Assembly (NCBI RefSeq): GCF_025319965.1
Contig: NZ_CP012549.1
Span: 1,240,001 to 1,304,000 of the forward strand
Reading direction: 5' to 3'
DNA from: Campylobacter sp. RM16187
GTDB lineage: Bacteria; Campylobacterota; Campylobacteria; Campylobacterales; Campylobacteraceae
Length of the DNA stretch: 64,000 nucleotides
The first letter of the stretch is position 1. The number at the start of each line of letters is the position of its first letter. The position numbers and the translations under genes were made by a program. Of this stretch, positions 27,320-36,853 are shown piece by piece. Below the pieces are notes generated by a model. The model saw only the letters and a program-made list of their open reading frames with translations, made no database searches and had not been told where the DNA came from.

Positions 27320-28423
27320 TTAAATTTTGCTTAAAATTTCATCTATATCGCGGATATATTTATCCATACTAAATGTTTTTATAATTTGTTTATCAGGCAC
27401 TTTTTTAGTCGGTTTTTTAAGGCTTTCAAGACATTTTAAAAGCTCGGCGCTATCTCGCTTTAGGATATAAAAATTCTCTTTATTGGATGAGATTTCATAA
27501 ATTTCTCTTATCGCGTCAATATCAGAAAAGATCGCTCCAAGTCCATGACTAAGAGCTTCTAAAACCACACGCGGCATACCTTCTGTGCTTGAAAAACCAA
27601 GTAGATAGTCGTTTTGCGAGTAAATTTTATCCATGTTTTTAACAAAGCCAAGATTTGTTACTTTGCCCTCTTTTTCTAAACGATTTAATTTTTCTTGCGT
27701 GCTTTCTTTAAATTTACCGCCTCCTGCAAGGCTAAGTCTGATATCGTTTCGCTTTAGCTTAAGTAGTGCGTCAAACACTAGCTCATGTCCCTTAAGCTCT
27801 AAAAAATTCGCGCTCATTATCAAATTTATACTATCTTTTGGACTTTTATCTTCTAAATTTTGCTCGCAAATAACAGGATCGTAAACAACATTTTTTTCTA
27901 TTTTTAATTGATCGTTATAAAATTCATGCGTCGAATTTGAAACGCTAATAGAGGCAAATTTAAGCTTTTTTAAAATTTCAAGCTTAAATTTTTCTACTTC
28001 GGCATTTTTTCTTAAATGCTGAATAACTTTGATACCAAGAGTGTTTGCAGCTTCGATATATGCCAAATTTGTTGAAAAATGGTTATTTAGATAAACAATA
28101 TCGGCTTTTACGCTTTTAAGTAGCTTTAGTGCAAATTTAAAGTCGTTTTTGTATAAATTTTTAGCCAAATTTTCTTTTGAAAAAGCTCTTAAAATTTCTC
28201 TTTTGATCTTAGAAATTTGCGGCTTTTCTTCAAACACTATAAACTCAGCTCCTATCTCCTTAATCACACTAGACAGCGGTTTACCGTCTATCTCGTAATC
28301 CTTTTCAAAAAATACCGAAATGCTATAGCTGCTTCTTTTTACAAGCTCTTTAAGTAAAAAGATAAGGCTTCTAGTTCCGCCTCCGCACTCAAGACCCGTG
28401 TCGATAAATAAAATTCTTTTCAC
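27320..28423 (-). CDS. Glycosyltransferase family 4-like protein
   Basis: A 367-aa GT-B glycosyltransferase. The N-terminal acceptor domain begins with LFIDTGLECGGGTRSL, the glycine-rich loop of the family. The C-terminal domain has the donor-site motif FSSTEGMPRVVLEALSHGL, with the catalytic Glu. No membrane segment is seen, so it acts at the inner face of the membrane. The start is GTG at 28423. It is a lone transferase between an nth-like gene and cysK, with no other glycan gene nearby. Target (LPS/LOS, capsule or a glycoprotein) cannot be read from sequence. Confidence 0.85.
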   Translation of the reverse strand: MKRILFIDTGLECGGGTRSLIFLLKELVKRSSYSISVFFEKDYEIDGKPLSSVIKEIGAEFIVFEEKPQISKIKREILRAFSKENLAKNLYKNDFKFALKLLKSVKADIVYLNNHFSTNLAYIEAANTLGIKVIQHLRKNAEVEKFKLEILKKLKFASISVSNSTHEFYNDQLKIEKNVVYDPVICEQNLEDKSPKDSINLIMSANFLELKGHELVFDALLKLKRNDIRLSLAGGGKFKESTQEKLNRLEKEGKVTNLGFVKNMDKIYSQNDYLLGFSSTEGMPRVVLEALSHGLGAIFSDIDAIREIYEISSNKENFYILKRDSAELLKCLESLKKPTKKVPDKQIIKTFSMDKYIRDIDEILSKI

Positions 28424-28427
28424 AACC

Positions 28428-29096
28428 CTACCTCAACTCTTCAAGCAAAGTAACTCCCGCTTCATCGATCTTTTTTCCTTTGAAGTGAGCTTTGCCAAAC
28501 TCAACTATCTTGCCGTGATAGCGAGCAAAAATTTGATTCAGACTAAGCTCTCTGCCGTAAGCTTTGCAAACCGCGCTTGTATCGATATCCTCAAACCACT
28601 CTCGCGCCTCTTCGTAGCTTTCAAATTCATATCCAAAATGAGCTAAAATCCTAAGTGCGTAGCTATCCACGCACATCACTTCACGCTCGCAAGCATAGCA
28701 AAGTATCGCGTCGCAAGTCTCAGCGCCTATGCCTCTAATTCCAAGTAGCCACTCTCTGCTCACGTTTTGTTTAAAGCTCTCAAAGCTGCCAAATTCCTCG
28801 TAAATCGCCTTGCAAAGCGTGCTTAGCCTCTTTGCTTTGGTGTTATAAAATCCGCTTGGCTTAATCATAATCGCAATGCTCGCCGTGTCTAAATTTGCCA
28901 AGCGTTCAAGAGTTAAATTTCCGCTATTTTTTAGATTATCAAGCGCTTTTTGAGCGTTTTTCCATGCAGTATTTTGCACTAAAATTGCACCTACAACCAC
29001 TTCGAAGCTACGAGAATTTGGCCACCAAAGCTCATCTTCTAAATCCGCTTTAATGCCAGCGTTTAAAAGCGCTATTAAGAGTTCTTCACTTCTCAA
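28428..29096 (-). CDS. HhH-GPD DNA glycosylase, MagIII-like
   Basis: A 222-aa base-excision glycosylase of the endonuclease III superfamily. The helix-hairpin-helix is GIRGIGAETCDAI (near 118-130) and the catalytic Asp lies in MCVDSYALR (near 138). The Lys of bifunctional EndoIII is not apparent at the hairpin, and the C-terminal four-cysteine Fe-S cluster is missing. The N-terminal SFEVVVGAILVQNTAW matches H. pylori MagIII, a 3-methyladenine glycosylase, better than Nth. Start is TTG at 29096. Substrate is inferred from the resemblance to MagIII. Confidence 0.78.
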   Translation of the reverse strand: MRSEELLIALLNAGIKADLEDELWWPNSRSFEVVVGAILVQNTAWKNAQKALDNLKNSGNLTLERLANLDTASIAIMIKPSGFYNTKAKRLSTLCKAIYEEFGSFESFKQNVSREWLLGIRGIGAETCDAILCYACEREVMCVDSYALRILAHFGYEFESYEEAREWFEDIDTSAVCKAYGRELSLNQIFARYHGKIVEFGKAHFKGKKIDEAGVTLLEELR

Positions 29097-29103
29097 ATTT
29101 TAC

Positions 29104-29910
29104 CTACTTATCAAATTTAAGTGCCTTTTGCACTTGCATATCATCTATGCCGTCTATCACCCTAACCTTAAAAGCATCCACGCACCTGCCCTCTTCGCAC
29201 TCAAAAACTATCATCTGAAAGATCCGCCTGCACTTTTCATTCACCTTAAAAGAGTGCTTAAAGCCCGTTAAAAAGGTCTTTATAGGAGCTTCTTTATCCA
29301 TGCCGATAACTCCATCAAAAGCACCGCTTAAGCCAACATCGCTTGCATAAGCGGTATGGTTTAAAATTTGCAAATCATCAGTTCCGACATGAGTATGCGT
29401 ACCAAATATCGCGCTAATCTGCCCGTTTAGATAGCCAAATATGGCGTTTTTCTCGCTCGTGGCTTCAGCGTGAAAATCAATAAGTATGTTTTGGCTCTCG
29501 CACTCCTTTAGCGCGTTTTGCACCTCTAAAAAGGCGTTATTTGTGTGGGGCATAGCGTAATGACCCATCAAATTTATGACACTCAAGCTTGCTTCGCCTC
29601 TTTTTAAATTTATCACGCCTTTGCCAGCAGTGCCTGCGAAGTGATTATATGGACGAATGATCGGCAAACTGTCCATAAGTAATCCGATCTCTTTTTTATC
29701 AAAGCTGTGATTGCCACCGGTTATCGCGTCTATACCGCACTCTAGCAGCTCGGCTGCGTTTTGAGCGCTTAGTCCAAAGCCCCCGCTTGCATTTTCGCAG
29801 TTTGCGATGACGAAATCAAGCCCAAATTTATCCCGCATCTTTTTAACGTTTTCAGCGACGATCTTACGACCGGCTCGCCCTACGATATCGCCTATAAATC
29901 CCGCTCTCAC
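29104..29910 (-). CDS. YmdB-family metallophosphoesterase (TIGR00282)
   Basis: A 268-aa dinuclear-metal phosphodiesterase. Metal-site motifs occur in order: GFIGDIVGRAGR (Asp), NCENASGG (Asn/Glu), GGNHSFD (Asn-His), DFHAEATSEK (His) and GTHTHVGTDD (two His). In Bacillus YmdB hydrolyses 2',3'-cAMP and alters mRNA decay and biofilm choice, and that role here is inference. Start is GTG at 29910, overlapping the ATPase gene stop by four bases (GTGA). Confidence 0.88.
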   Translation of the reverse strand: MRAGFIGDIVGRAGRKIVAENVKKMRDKFGLDFVIANCENASGGFGLSAQNAAELLECGIDAITGGNHSFDKKEIGLLMDSLPIIRPYNHFAGTAGKGVINLKRGEASLSVINLMGHYAMPHTNNAFLEVQNALKECESQNILIDFHAEATSEKNAIFGYLNGQISAIFGTHTHVGTDDLQILNHTAYASDVGLSGAFDGVIGMDKEAPIKTFLTGFKHSFKVNEKCRRIFQMIVFECEEGRCVDAFKVRVIDGIDDMQVQKALKFDK

Positions 29911-30671
29911 AAAAGCTTCTCTTTATAAGATAGATAAAACTGCTTTGCGGTTCGCCCTGATCTGCTCGCTCTAAGCGCGGAGTAGTTTTTGGCAAGCTCG
30001 TGTAGCATCTGCCTATCGCCTGTGTAGTCTTTAAAGTAAAAATCCACGATCTTAAGATAATCAGCAAAGCTTCCTTGATAAAAGCTTATCCACAGACCGA
30101 ATCGATCAGATAGCGAAATTTTCTCATCAACGCTTTCTGCGTAATGAATCTCGTCGCTAGTTACGTTTGTGCCTTCGTTGTCGCTTTTTAGCTCGCTGAT
30201 TAGATGTCGGCGGTTTGAAGTGGCGTAGATAAGTACGTTTTTAGGGGCTTTTTCTATCGAGCCTTCTAAAATCGGCTTTAAAAATTTGTAGTTCGTATCG
30301 CCAGCTTCAAAGCTCAGATCATCGCAGTAGATGATGAATTTGTAATTCGTTCTTCTAACCTCATCGATGATATCAACCATAAATTCAAGCTCATCGCTTC
30401 TAAGCTCTATCAGCCTTAAGCCCTCGTTATGAAATTTAGTAAAAACAGCCTTTACCAAGCTGCTCTTGCCACACCCTCTTGCACCCCACAAAATGGCGTT
30501 GTTAGCCTCTTTGCCGTCTATGAAATTTTGCGTGTTGGCGATTAGCTGCTCTTTTTGTTTCTCCATGCCGATAAGGTTATCAAGATCGACAAAATCAATC
30601 TCATGCACAGCCTTCAAAGCCCCTGTTTTACGCCTAAAAACCGCAGCGTGAATCAAGCTCCAATCAATCAT
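29907..30671 (-). CDS. DUF815-family AAA ATPase
   Basis: A 254-aa P-loop ATPase. Walker A is GARGCGKSSL (near 63-72), Walker B YCDDLSF (near 115) and sensor 1 ATSNRR. The region LSDRFGLWI includes the arginine-finger part of DUF815. The family is widespread and lacks a firm biochemical role. Start ATGA overlaps the mfd stop, and its own stop overlaps ymdB, so mfd, this gene and ymdB appear co-translated. No membrane segments or DNA-binding motif are evident. Confidence 0.82.
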   Translation of the reverse strand: MIDWSLIHAAVFRRKTGALKAVHEIDFVDLDNLIGMEKQKEQLIANTQNFIDGKEANNAILWGARGCGKSSLVKAVFTKFHNEGLRLIELRSDELEFMVDIIDEVRRTNYKFIIYCDDLSFEAGDTNYKFLKPILEGSIEKAPKNVLIYATSNRRHLISELKSDNEGTNVTSDEIHYAESVDEKISLSDRFGLWISFYQGSFADYLKIVDFYFKDYTGDRQMLHELAKNYSALRASRSGRTAKQFYLSYKEKLL

Positions 30672-33616
30672 TTTGACGCCTTTCTTAGATGGATTAAAAT
30701 TTCATCTATTATATCGTCATCATCTTTGCTTTTTGATTTTAAAACCGTTTTCTCATCGTTTAAATTTGTAAGAACTATGTTTTGACCGCTGTTTGAGATG
30801 AGTTTAAAGCCCGCTTTTATGGCTAAAATTTTAATTATTATAAGCGATAAAAACTGCTTAGTATAAACATCAATCTTGCCAAACCTATCCTCAAGCTCGC
30901 CCTCTATAGCATGCACCTCGCTAACCTCTTCACACTTGCCAAGGCGGCGATACAGCTCAAGGCGAAGCCTATCTTCGCGAATAAATTCTTGATTTAAAAA
31001 GGCGTTTATACTGAGCTTGAGATCAACTTTTTTACTCTTGAAATTCTCTTTGTTTAAAAGCTTATTTATCTCGTCTTCAAGCATTTTAATATAAAGCGAG
31101 TAGCCGATAGCCTCGATATGCCCGCTTTGAGCCTCTCCGACTAAATTTCCTCCGCCTCTAATCTCTAAATCATGATAAGCAAGCACCGAGCCTGAGCCTA
31201 AAAACGAATTGCTCTCAAGCGCCACAAGCCGCTTTAAGGCTTCGGGCGTGAGCTCGCTCTTATCCTCAACCAAGAAATAGCAATACGCCTGCTTATCACT
31301 TCTACCCACGCGACCTCTTAGCTGATGAAGGTCCGCCATGCCGAATTTATTTGCATTTTCTATGATTATCGTATTTACGTTTGGTAGGTGAATTCCGCTT
31401 TCTACAATGCTTGTGCAAAGCAAGATATCATAATCCCCTGCTTCAAATTTTATCATCTCATCCTCAGTCGTCTTTGCGTCTATCTTTGAGTGAAGTATCA
31501 AAATGCGCAAATTCGGCAAAATTTTCTTGATCTGCCTTTTTGCCTGCTCCATAGTGGCGATGTGGTTGTGGATGTAAAATATCTGCCCGCCTCTTCTTAA
31601 TTCGCGCAAAATAGCCTCTTTAAGCACCTTTTCGTCCCACTCTCTCACGATCGTTCTTACATCAAGCCTTGAGCTTGGCGGAGTTTGAAGCACGCTGTAG
31701 CTTTTTACGTTGCTAAGTGCCATATTTAGGCTTCTTGGGATCGGTGTTGCGCTCATTGAAAGGATGTGCGAGTTGCTTGAAATTTCCTTTAGCTTCTCTT
31801 TTTGCTTGACGCCAAATTTATGCTCTTCATCGATGATAATAAGCCCTAAATTTGATGCCTTTAGCCCCAAAAGCGAGTGAGTGCCGACACAAACGCAAGC
31901 AAGCCCGTCTTCAAGAGCCTTTTTAACGGCTGATTTTTCTTTTGCCGAGCTAAATCTATCAAGTCTAAAAACAGGAATTTCAAATTTGGCAAATCTATCT
32001 TTTAAGCTCTTAAAGTGTTGAGCCGAAAGCAGAGTCGTAGGGACAAAAAATAGCGCTTGAAAGCCTGATTTTACGCATTTAAATATCGCATTCATCGCGA
32101 TTTCGGTCTTGCCAAAGCCCACATCTCCGCTTAAAAGCCTATCCATCACTTTACCGCTTGCAAGATCTTTTGAAATTTCACTTGCAGCCTTTTCTTGATC
32201 GATCGTGTAGTCAAAGCCCGCATTTTGTAAGAAATTTAAGTATTGGGCGTCATCTTTTTGTATCACTTCGGCGCGAACCAGCTCTCTTTTAGCCGCAAGC
32301 TCGATGATCTTAGAAGCGATGATAAATAGCTTTTGGCGAACCTTTTCTTTTATCTTGGCAAAGCTAGCCTTACCAAGCCTATCAAGCACCGCTATAGAGC
32401 CGCTTTGCGCTATGTATCTATCGATCAAATTTAGATGCTCAACCGGCAAAAGCAACCTATCGTCGTTTTGATAAACGATGATCACAAACTCGCGAGTACT
32501 GCCTAGCACGGTTATCTTTTCAAGCCCGGCAAATCGCCCTACTCCATACTCTTCATGCACGACGTAGTCATTTATCTTAAGCTCATCGATTACTAAGCTC
32601 GCTCGCTTTGCGCGCTTTTTCTTCTCAAATTTATTAAGCGATATGATTATCTCGCTAGCGGAAGTTAAATTTACAACAACGTCGCTTTTAATAAGCTCTA
32701 TGTTTTTGTATTCGCTCAAATTTAGCGAGTTAAAAAGTCCGTCGTTTCGCGAGATAACCTTGATATGCCTGTTTGCATTAAGCTCGAAAAAATCTCTGCT
32801 CGGTGTTACGGACAAATCTTTATAAATTTTTGCTTCAGGGATTACGCCAAGGCTATGAAGCGTGCTTGTATCTCTTTCAAAATCCTCAAATTTAAACTCT
32901 TTTGCAAGAACGGCTTTAAACTCCTTGGTGTAATCAACAAATCCATCTATCGCCCAAAATCCAAGCGAATTTAGATCGCTTATCAGAGCTTCGCTATTTA
33001 GCTCGTCTATTTTTTCGTTTGCCTTTTCAAGCTCATCTTTGCTAAGAGCTGCGATAAAAGGCGAAATTTCAACGCTTTCTAGCTCCGTTTTGTTTGAAAT
33101 TTGAGTGCTGGTTGAGTAGTTTCTGATACTTTCTATCTCATCATCAAAAAGCAAAATTCTATGCGGTTCATCATTTCCCACGCAAAATATATCGATAATA
33201 TCTCCGCGCAGACAAAACTCGCCTTCGCTCTCAACGATATCCACAGGCTCATAGCCAAAGCGCATAAGCTCGTCTGTTAGCTCGTTTAGATTTAGCCTGT
33301 CGCCAAAATTTAGAGTGATCTTTTGAAGATGTTTTTTGCCGGGAAGTTTGTTTAATATAGTTGAGATGGGAGCTATAAGAAGCTTTTTGCCCTTAAATTC
33401 GTAAAATTTATAAAGTTTAGCCGAAAGCTCGTAAAGCTCGGCACTAAAAGAGCGCAGATCATCACCAAAACGAGCTCTAAAATCAGGCAAGCAAAACGGC
33501 TCAATACCTGCAAATTTAACCGCATTTTCTATAAGCAAAGCCTCTTTATCATCCTCGCAAACGATAATTTCGGCTTCGTTTGGCTTTAAAAGATACTCAT
33601 ATATCTTAGCTTGCAT
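30668..33616 (-). CDS. mfd: Transcription-repair coupling factor
   Basis: Removes RNA polymerase stalled at DNA damage and recruits UvrA. A 982-aa protein: N-terminal UvrB-like domains (~1-320), the RNA polymerase interaction domain (YVVHEEYGVGRFAGL, near 355), then the RecG-like translocase with Walker A GDVGFGKTE and DEEHKFGVKQ, and the C-terminal TRCF domain. It is shorter than E. coli Mfd (1148 aa), as usual in Campylobacterota. I use ATG 33616; the adjacent TTG at 33619 would add one residue. It overlaps folC and the DUF815 gene, and functionally joins uvrB of this window. Confidence 0.96.
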   Translation of the reverse strand: MQAKIYEYLLKPNEAEIIVCEDDKEALLIENAVKFAGIEPFCLPDFRARFGDDLRSFSAELYELSAKLYKFYEFKGKKLLIAPISTILNKLPGKKHLQKITLNFGDRLNLNELTDELMRFGYEPVDIVESEGEFCLRGDIIDIFCVGNDEPHRILLFDDEIESIRNYSTSTQISNKTELESVEISPFIAALSKDELEKANEKIDELNSEALISDLNSLGFWAIDGFVDYTKEFKAVLAKEFKFEDFERDTSTLHSLGVIPEAKIYKDLSVTPSRDFFELNANRHIKVISRNDGLFNSLNLSEYKNIELIKSDVVVNLTSASEIIISLNKFEKKKRAKRASLVIDELKINDYVVHEEYGVGRFAGLEKITVLGSTREFVIIVYQNDDRLLLPVEHLNLIDRYIAQSGSIAVLDRLGKASFAKIKEKVRQKLFIIASKIIELAAKRELVRAEVIQKDDAQYLNFLQNAGFDYTIDQEKAASEISKDLASGKVMDRLLSGDVGFGKTEIAMNAIFKCVKSGFQALFFVPTTLLSAQHFKSLKDRFAKFEIPVFRLDRFSSAKEKSAVKKALEDGLACVCVGTHSLLGLKASNLGLIIIDEEHKFGVKQKEKLKEISSNSHILSMSATPIPRSLNMALSNVKSYSVLQTPPSSRLDVRTIVREWDEKVLKEAILRELRRGGQIFYIHNHIATMEQAKRQIKKILPNLRILILHSKIDAKTTEDEMIKFEAGDYDILLCTSIVESGIHLPNVNTIIIENANKFGMADLHQLRGRVGRSDKQAYCYFLVEDKSELTPEALKRLVALESNSFLGSGSVLAYHDLEIRGGGNLVGEAQSGHIEAIGYSLYIKMLEDEINKLLNKENFKSKKVDLKLSINAFLNQEFIREDRLRLELYRRLGKCEEVSEVHAIEGELEDRFGKIDVYTKQFLSLIIIKILAIKAGFKLISNSGQNIVLTNLNDEKTVLKSKSKDDDDIIDEILIHLRKASK

Positions 33617-34784
33617 CAAACTGCCTTAAAAAGGCCTCGACTAGATAAAACGAGCCAAAAGCCAAATATAACTCATCTTTATTTTCGCATAAATTATCAA
33701 AATTTGCCAAAAAATCCCTATGCTCGATATCTAATTCATGAAGAGTTTTTCTGATCTCATCGGTAGCTAGCTCACGTTCGCCACTATCATATTGATAAAT
33801 TTCAACTCTTTTTATTATGGGCTTAAGAGTCGCTAACACCGCCTTATAATCCTTATCGGCAAAAGAGTTATATATCAAAACAAGCTTTTTACCGATAAAT
33901 TTTTGAGCTATGACCTGCGCAGCAAGCTCGTTATGACCAACATCCACATAGATATTTTGGGCTACTTTCTCACATCTTCCACGCAGATTCAATTCGTCTA
34001 AATTTTCTATATCAATCTTATTAATAAGTCTTTTTGCAGCTGCGCTTGCAAGGCATAAATTCGATATTAAAAAATATGGAAGTGAAAATTTAATAGAATA
34101 TTTTTTAATATTTTCCACATCCTCTTTTTCCAAAATTTCACTTGCAAAATTTATCCTTACTCTTCTTGAAGCTGCAATCAAAAATGCGATATGGACGCTT
34201 ATGCTATCCATCTCATCATTTAATATAGCTTGTGAATTTACTTGCATGGCTTTAAATTTCGTAGTTGAAATTTGCTCTATTGTTTTACCCAAAACAGCAG
34301 TATGATCAAGCCCAATCGGAGTAAAAACACTTAAAATTTTATCAAAAACATTTGTCGCGTCAAGCTCACCGCCCATACCAGCTTCGCAGATGAAAAAATC
34401 ACACTTGTGAAAAAGCACCGCCGCAAGCAGGGTCGCATACTCAAAATAGCTAGTCTTTACTTTAAACTCATCACTTAGCATAGCCTGCAAACTCTCATGA
34501 GCAGACTCTAAAAGCTCGCTTGAAACCACATCTCCGTTTAGCCAAAATCTCTCGCGAAATTCAAATATATGAGGGCTTGTGTAGTGCCCCACGCTCTTGC
34601 CTTGCAAGTGCAGAATTTGAGCCAGAAACCTTCCTGTTGAGCCCTTGCCGTTTGTACCGATGATGTGAATTATCTTAAACGGCTTTAAATTCGCCTTTAT
34701 GCTATCCCATGCACGCGGCATACGAGTATAATCTATCTCTTTGTAAAAAAGCGGTTTATGACTTAAAAATTCATCCAACTTCAT
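33606..34784 (-). CDS. folC: Folylpolyglutamate / dihydrofolate synthase
   Basis: Mur-ligase-type ATP enzyme that adds glutamate to dihydropteroate and folates. A 392-aa protein with P-loop GTNGKGSTG (near 43-51), the substrate loop YTSPHIFEFRERF, GMGGELDATN, and IGLDHTAVLG. The C-terminal ligase domain follows from ~270. Its ATG overlaps the diguanylate cyclase stop by four bases and its 3' end overlaps mfd by 11-14 bases. Confidence 0.94.
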   Translation of the reverse strand: MKLDEFLSHKPLFYKEIDYTRMPRAWDSIKANLKPFKIIHIIGTNGKGSTGRFLAQILHLQGKSVGHYTSPHIFEFRERFWLNGDVVSSELLESAHESLQAMLSDEFKVKTSYFEYATLLAAVLFHKCDFFICEAGMGGELDATNVFDKILSVFTPIGLDHTAVLGKTIEQISTTKFKAMQVNSQAILNDEMDSISVHIAFLIAASRRVRINFASEILEKEDVENIKKYSIKFSLPYFLISNLCLASAAAKRLINKIDIENLDELNLRGRCEKVAQNIYVDVGHNELAAQVIAQKFIGKKLVLIYNSFADKDYKAVLATLKPIIKRVEIYQYDSGERELATDEIRKTLHELDIEHRDFLANFDNLCENKDELYLAFGSFYLVEAFLRQFDAS

Positions 34785-36331
34785 ATAATACTTGGCATAA
34801 CCTGATTTCTGCCGTTTTGTTTAGCGGTATAAAGCATCTTATCGGCGGATTCAAGTGTTGATGATGAAGTTTTATTGGAGCTTCTTAAGGCTACTCCGCA
34901 ACTAATAGTAACATCTATTCGTTCGTCTTTATACATAAATTTTGAATTTTCTATAATATCACGAATTTTATTTGCGAAATTTACACTATCTACTAAAGAA
35001 ATTTGAGGAAGCAGCATAACAAACTCTTCACCGCCATATCTAGCCACAAAATCAATCTTTCTTGAGTATTTTCTAAGCATCTTCCCAACGCTTGCTATGA
35101 TGACATCGCCTGCATCGTGGCCGTAAGTATCGTTAATCTTTTTGAAATAATCTATATCAAAAAAACAAATAGAGTAGTCCGCATCATAGCGTCTATATTT
35201 ATCTTCCATGCGATCAAGCTCTTCTATTAATGCTCTTTTTGTGGCGGTTTTAGTTAAGAAGTCCTCTTTGCTCTCGGCTTTAACCATAGCCAACTCACCC
35301 TCAAGACTACTAATTCTATCTTGAAGCTCTTTTATTTTTTTCTGATCACTACTAACCTGCAATGAAAACTGTTGTGTTTCGTTGCCTAAAGATTCAGCTA
35401 TGATAATAAGCTTATCTCTAATAACTTCAAAACTATCTTCTTTTAAATTTATTGAGTTTAGATCCCTTTTTATATCTTGCATCTTAGCTCTGCTCGTAGA
35501 GGAGCTGCTCATCATATTTAAAAGCCTGGTATTTATCCCTTCAAGCACATCGTTTAAAACTGAAACTTTGGTTGAAATTTCAGCCCTATCAAGCTCTATA
35601 CGCCTTTTAATCATTTGTTGTATATTATCTTGAGTTTCATCTAATTCTAATAGTTTAGGATTACTCTTTAAACTAAGCTCAAATCCTGAAATTTCAGCAT
35701 TCATGCTTTCAGATATAGAAGGTGTAAGAGCACATACCAGAAGAGGAATCATCTTTTGGCATAGATAAGCGGTATCACCTGATCTTATAGAGGCATTATC
35801 AAGCTCTGTAATTGCTGTTTGCAAATCATCAAAACTCTTAACACCATAAAAACCAAGTCTTCTAATAAATAGATCATCATAATCTGTTAAAAACTCAAAC
35901 CACTTGTCTCTAATCAGGTCGATAGACGATATGTCAAGTTTTTTATTAAGAGTATCTATGCTTAATTCTGCTAGTTTTTTAGCCTCTTTGTTATGAAGCA
36001 TAGTCACTGCTTGAAATACTCTCTTACTCATAAAAACAAGCGAGTGTATAAGCTTTGCCGATTCATTAATATTTGACGAGTTTAATTTAGCCGCCATGAA
36101 TGCAAATAACTCATCTATATTTTTAACTCTTTTTTGTTTAAGTTGCTCTACAAGATCGGCATTGAGTCTAGAAAGATACTTTTCAAGCTTTTGACAATCA
36201 GGGCTTATGTATCCATTTTTTTTCGCTATCTCACAAAAAACTTCTGTGTAGTTATCGGGAGTAAGTATTAAATTCCTCTCCTTAATAGTGCTAATGGTAT
36301 CTCTTATAATCTTAGTGATTGTTGCTGACAT
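34781..36331 (-). CDS. GGDEF-domain diguanylate cyclase
   Basis: Synthesises c-di-GMP. ATG 36331 follows AAGGGTTTAAAA and is preferred over an ORF start 21 bases upstream inside lptE; 516 aa. The long N-terminal region (~1-340) is helical and soluble, with a coiled coil (KIKELQDRISSLEGELAMV) leading into the catalytic domain. The active-site loop is GGEEF in ARYGGEEFVMLLPQ. The RxxD inhibitory site RKID sits five residues before it, so product inhibition is expected. There is no EAL domain and no recognised sensor. The gene lies between lptE and folC with overlaps both sides. Confidence 0.9.
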   Translation of the reverse strand: MSATITKIIRDTISTIKERNLILTPDNYTEVFCEIAKKNGYISPDCQKLEKYLSRLNADLVEQLKQKRVKNIDELFAFMAAKLNSSNINESAKLIHSLVFMSKRVFQAVTMLHNKEAKKLAELSIDTLNKKLDISSIDLIRDKWFEFLTDYDDLFIRRLGFYGVKSFDDLQTAITELDNASIRSGDTAYLCQKMIPLLVCALTPSISESMNAEISGFELSLKSNPKLLELDETQDNIQQMIKRRIELDRAEISTKVSVLNDVLEGINTRLLNMMSSSSTSRAKMQDIKRDLNSINLKEDSFEVIRDKLIIIAESLGNETQQFSLQVSSDQKKIKELQDRISSLEGELAMVKAESKEDFLTKTATKRALIEELDRMEDKYRRYDADYSICFFDIDYFKKINDTYGHDAGDVIIASVGKMLRKYSRKIDFVARYGGEEFVMLLPQISLVDSVNFANKIRDIIENSKFMYKDERIDVTISCGVALRSSNKTSSSTLESADKMLYTAKQNGRNQVMPSII

Positions 36332-36851
36332 TTTTAAACCCTTTAACCGCAAGAGCTGCTAAATATTCATCAAAAGCCTCTTTTGAAGCCTCTTTTATCG
36401 CATTATATCTATCTGTTTCACTGATTACGCTATCTGCATAGCGAACATCTTTTATTTTTTGAGAAATAGTAAAATCATATTCACCAGTAGTTACACTCTT
36501 ATATATCTTTCCGTTTTCAAATTTAGTATCAAACTCCATTTTTAAAATAGCTTTATATAACGATACATATCCATCTTCATCATATAAAAGTGCTTGTAAA
36601 CTTACAGATTTTACAGACGCTATTATCTTTGTTTTTGCATTTTTATCACTACTAAGTTTTCTGTTAAGCCTTGATACTATGCCCTCTTTTATACTATCGG
36701 CTATCCAAACACTGCTTTTTGGATCGGCTCTATCTATAGTCACATGCACGTAGATATCATCCCCAATCATATCTTTTGTGATCTTTGAAACAGGCTTATA
36801 CCCGCACCCGACTAAAAAAACAGCGATGAAAACCGCAGCTATAAATCTCAT
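36312..36851 (-). CDS. lptE: LPS assembly lipoprotein LptE-like
   Basis: A 179-aa outer-membrane lipoprotein that plugs LptD and helps insert LPS. The lipoprotein signal is MRFIAAVFIAVFLVGCGYKP, with Cys16 as lipidation site and the GYKP start of the mature protein typical of LptE. One alpha/beta domain follows (VTIDRADPKSSVWIADSIKEG, RLNRKL). It lies two bases after leuS, as leuS-lptE neighbours do in many proteobacteria. Sequence identity to E. coli LptE would be low, so the call also rests on this neighbourhood. Confidence 0.8.
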   Translation of the reverse strand: MRFIAAVFIAVFLVGCGYKPVSKITKDMIGDDIYVHVTIDRADPKSSVWIADSIKEGIVSRLNRKLSSDKNAKTKIIASVKSVSLQALLYDEDGYVSLYKAILKMEFDTKFENGKIYKSVTTGEYDFTISQKIKDVRYADSVISETDRYNAIKEASKEAFDEYLAALAVKGFKNVSNNH

Positions 36852-36853
36852 AT

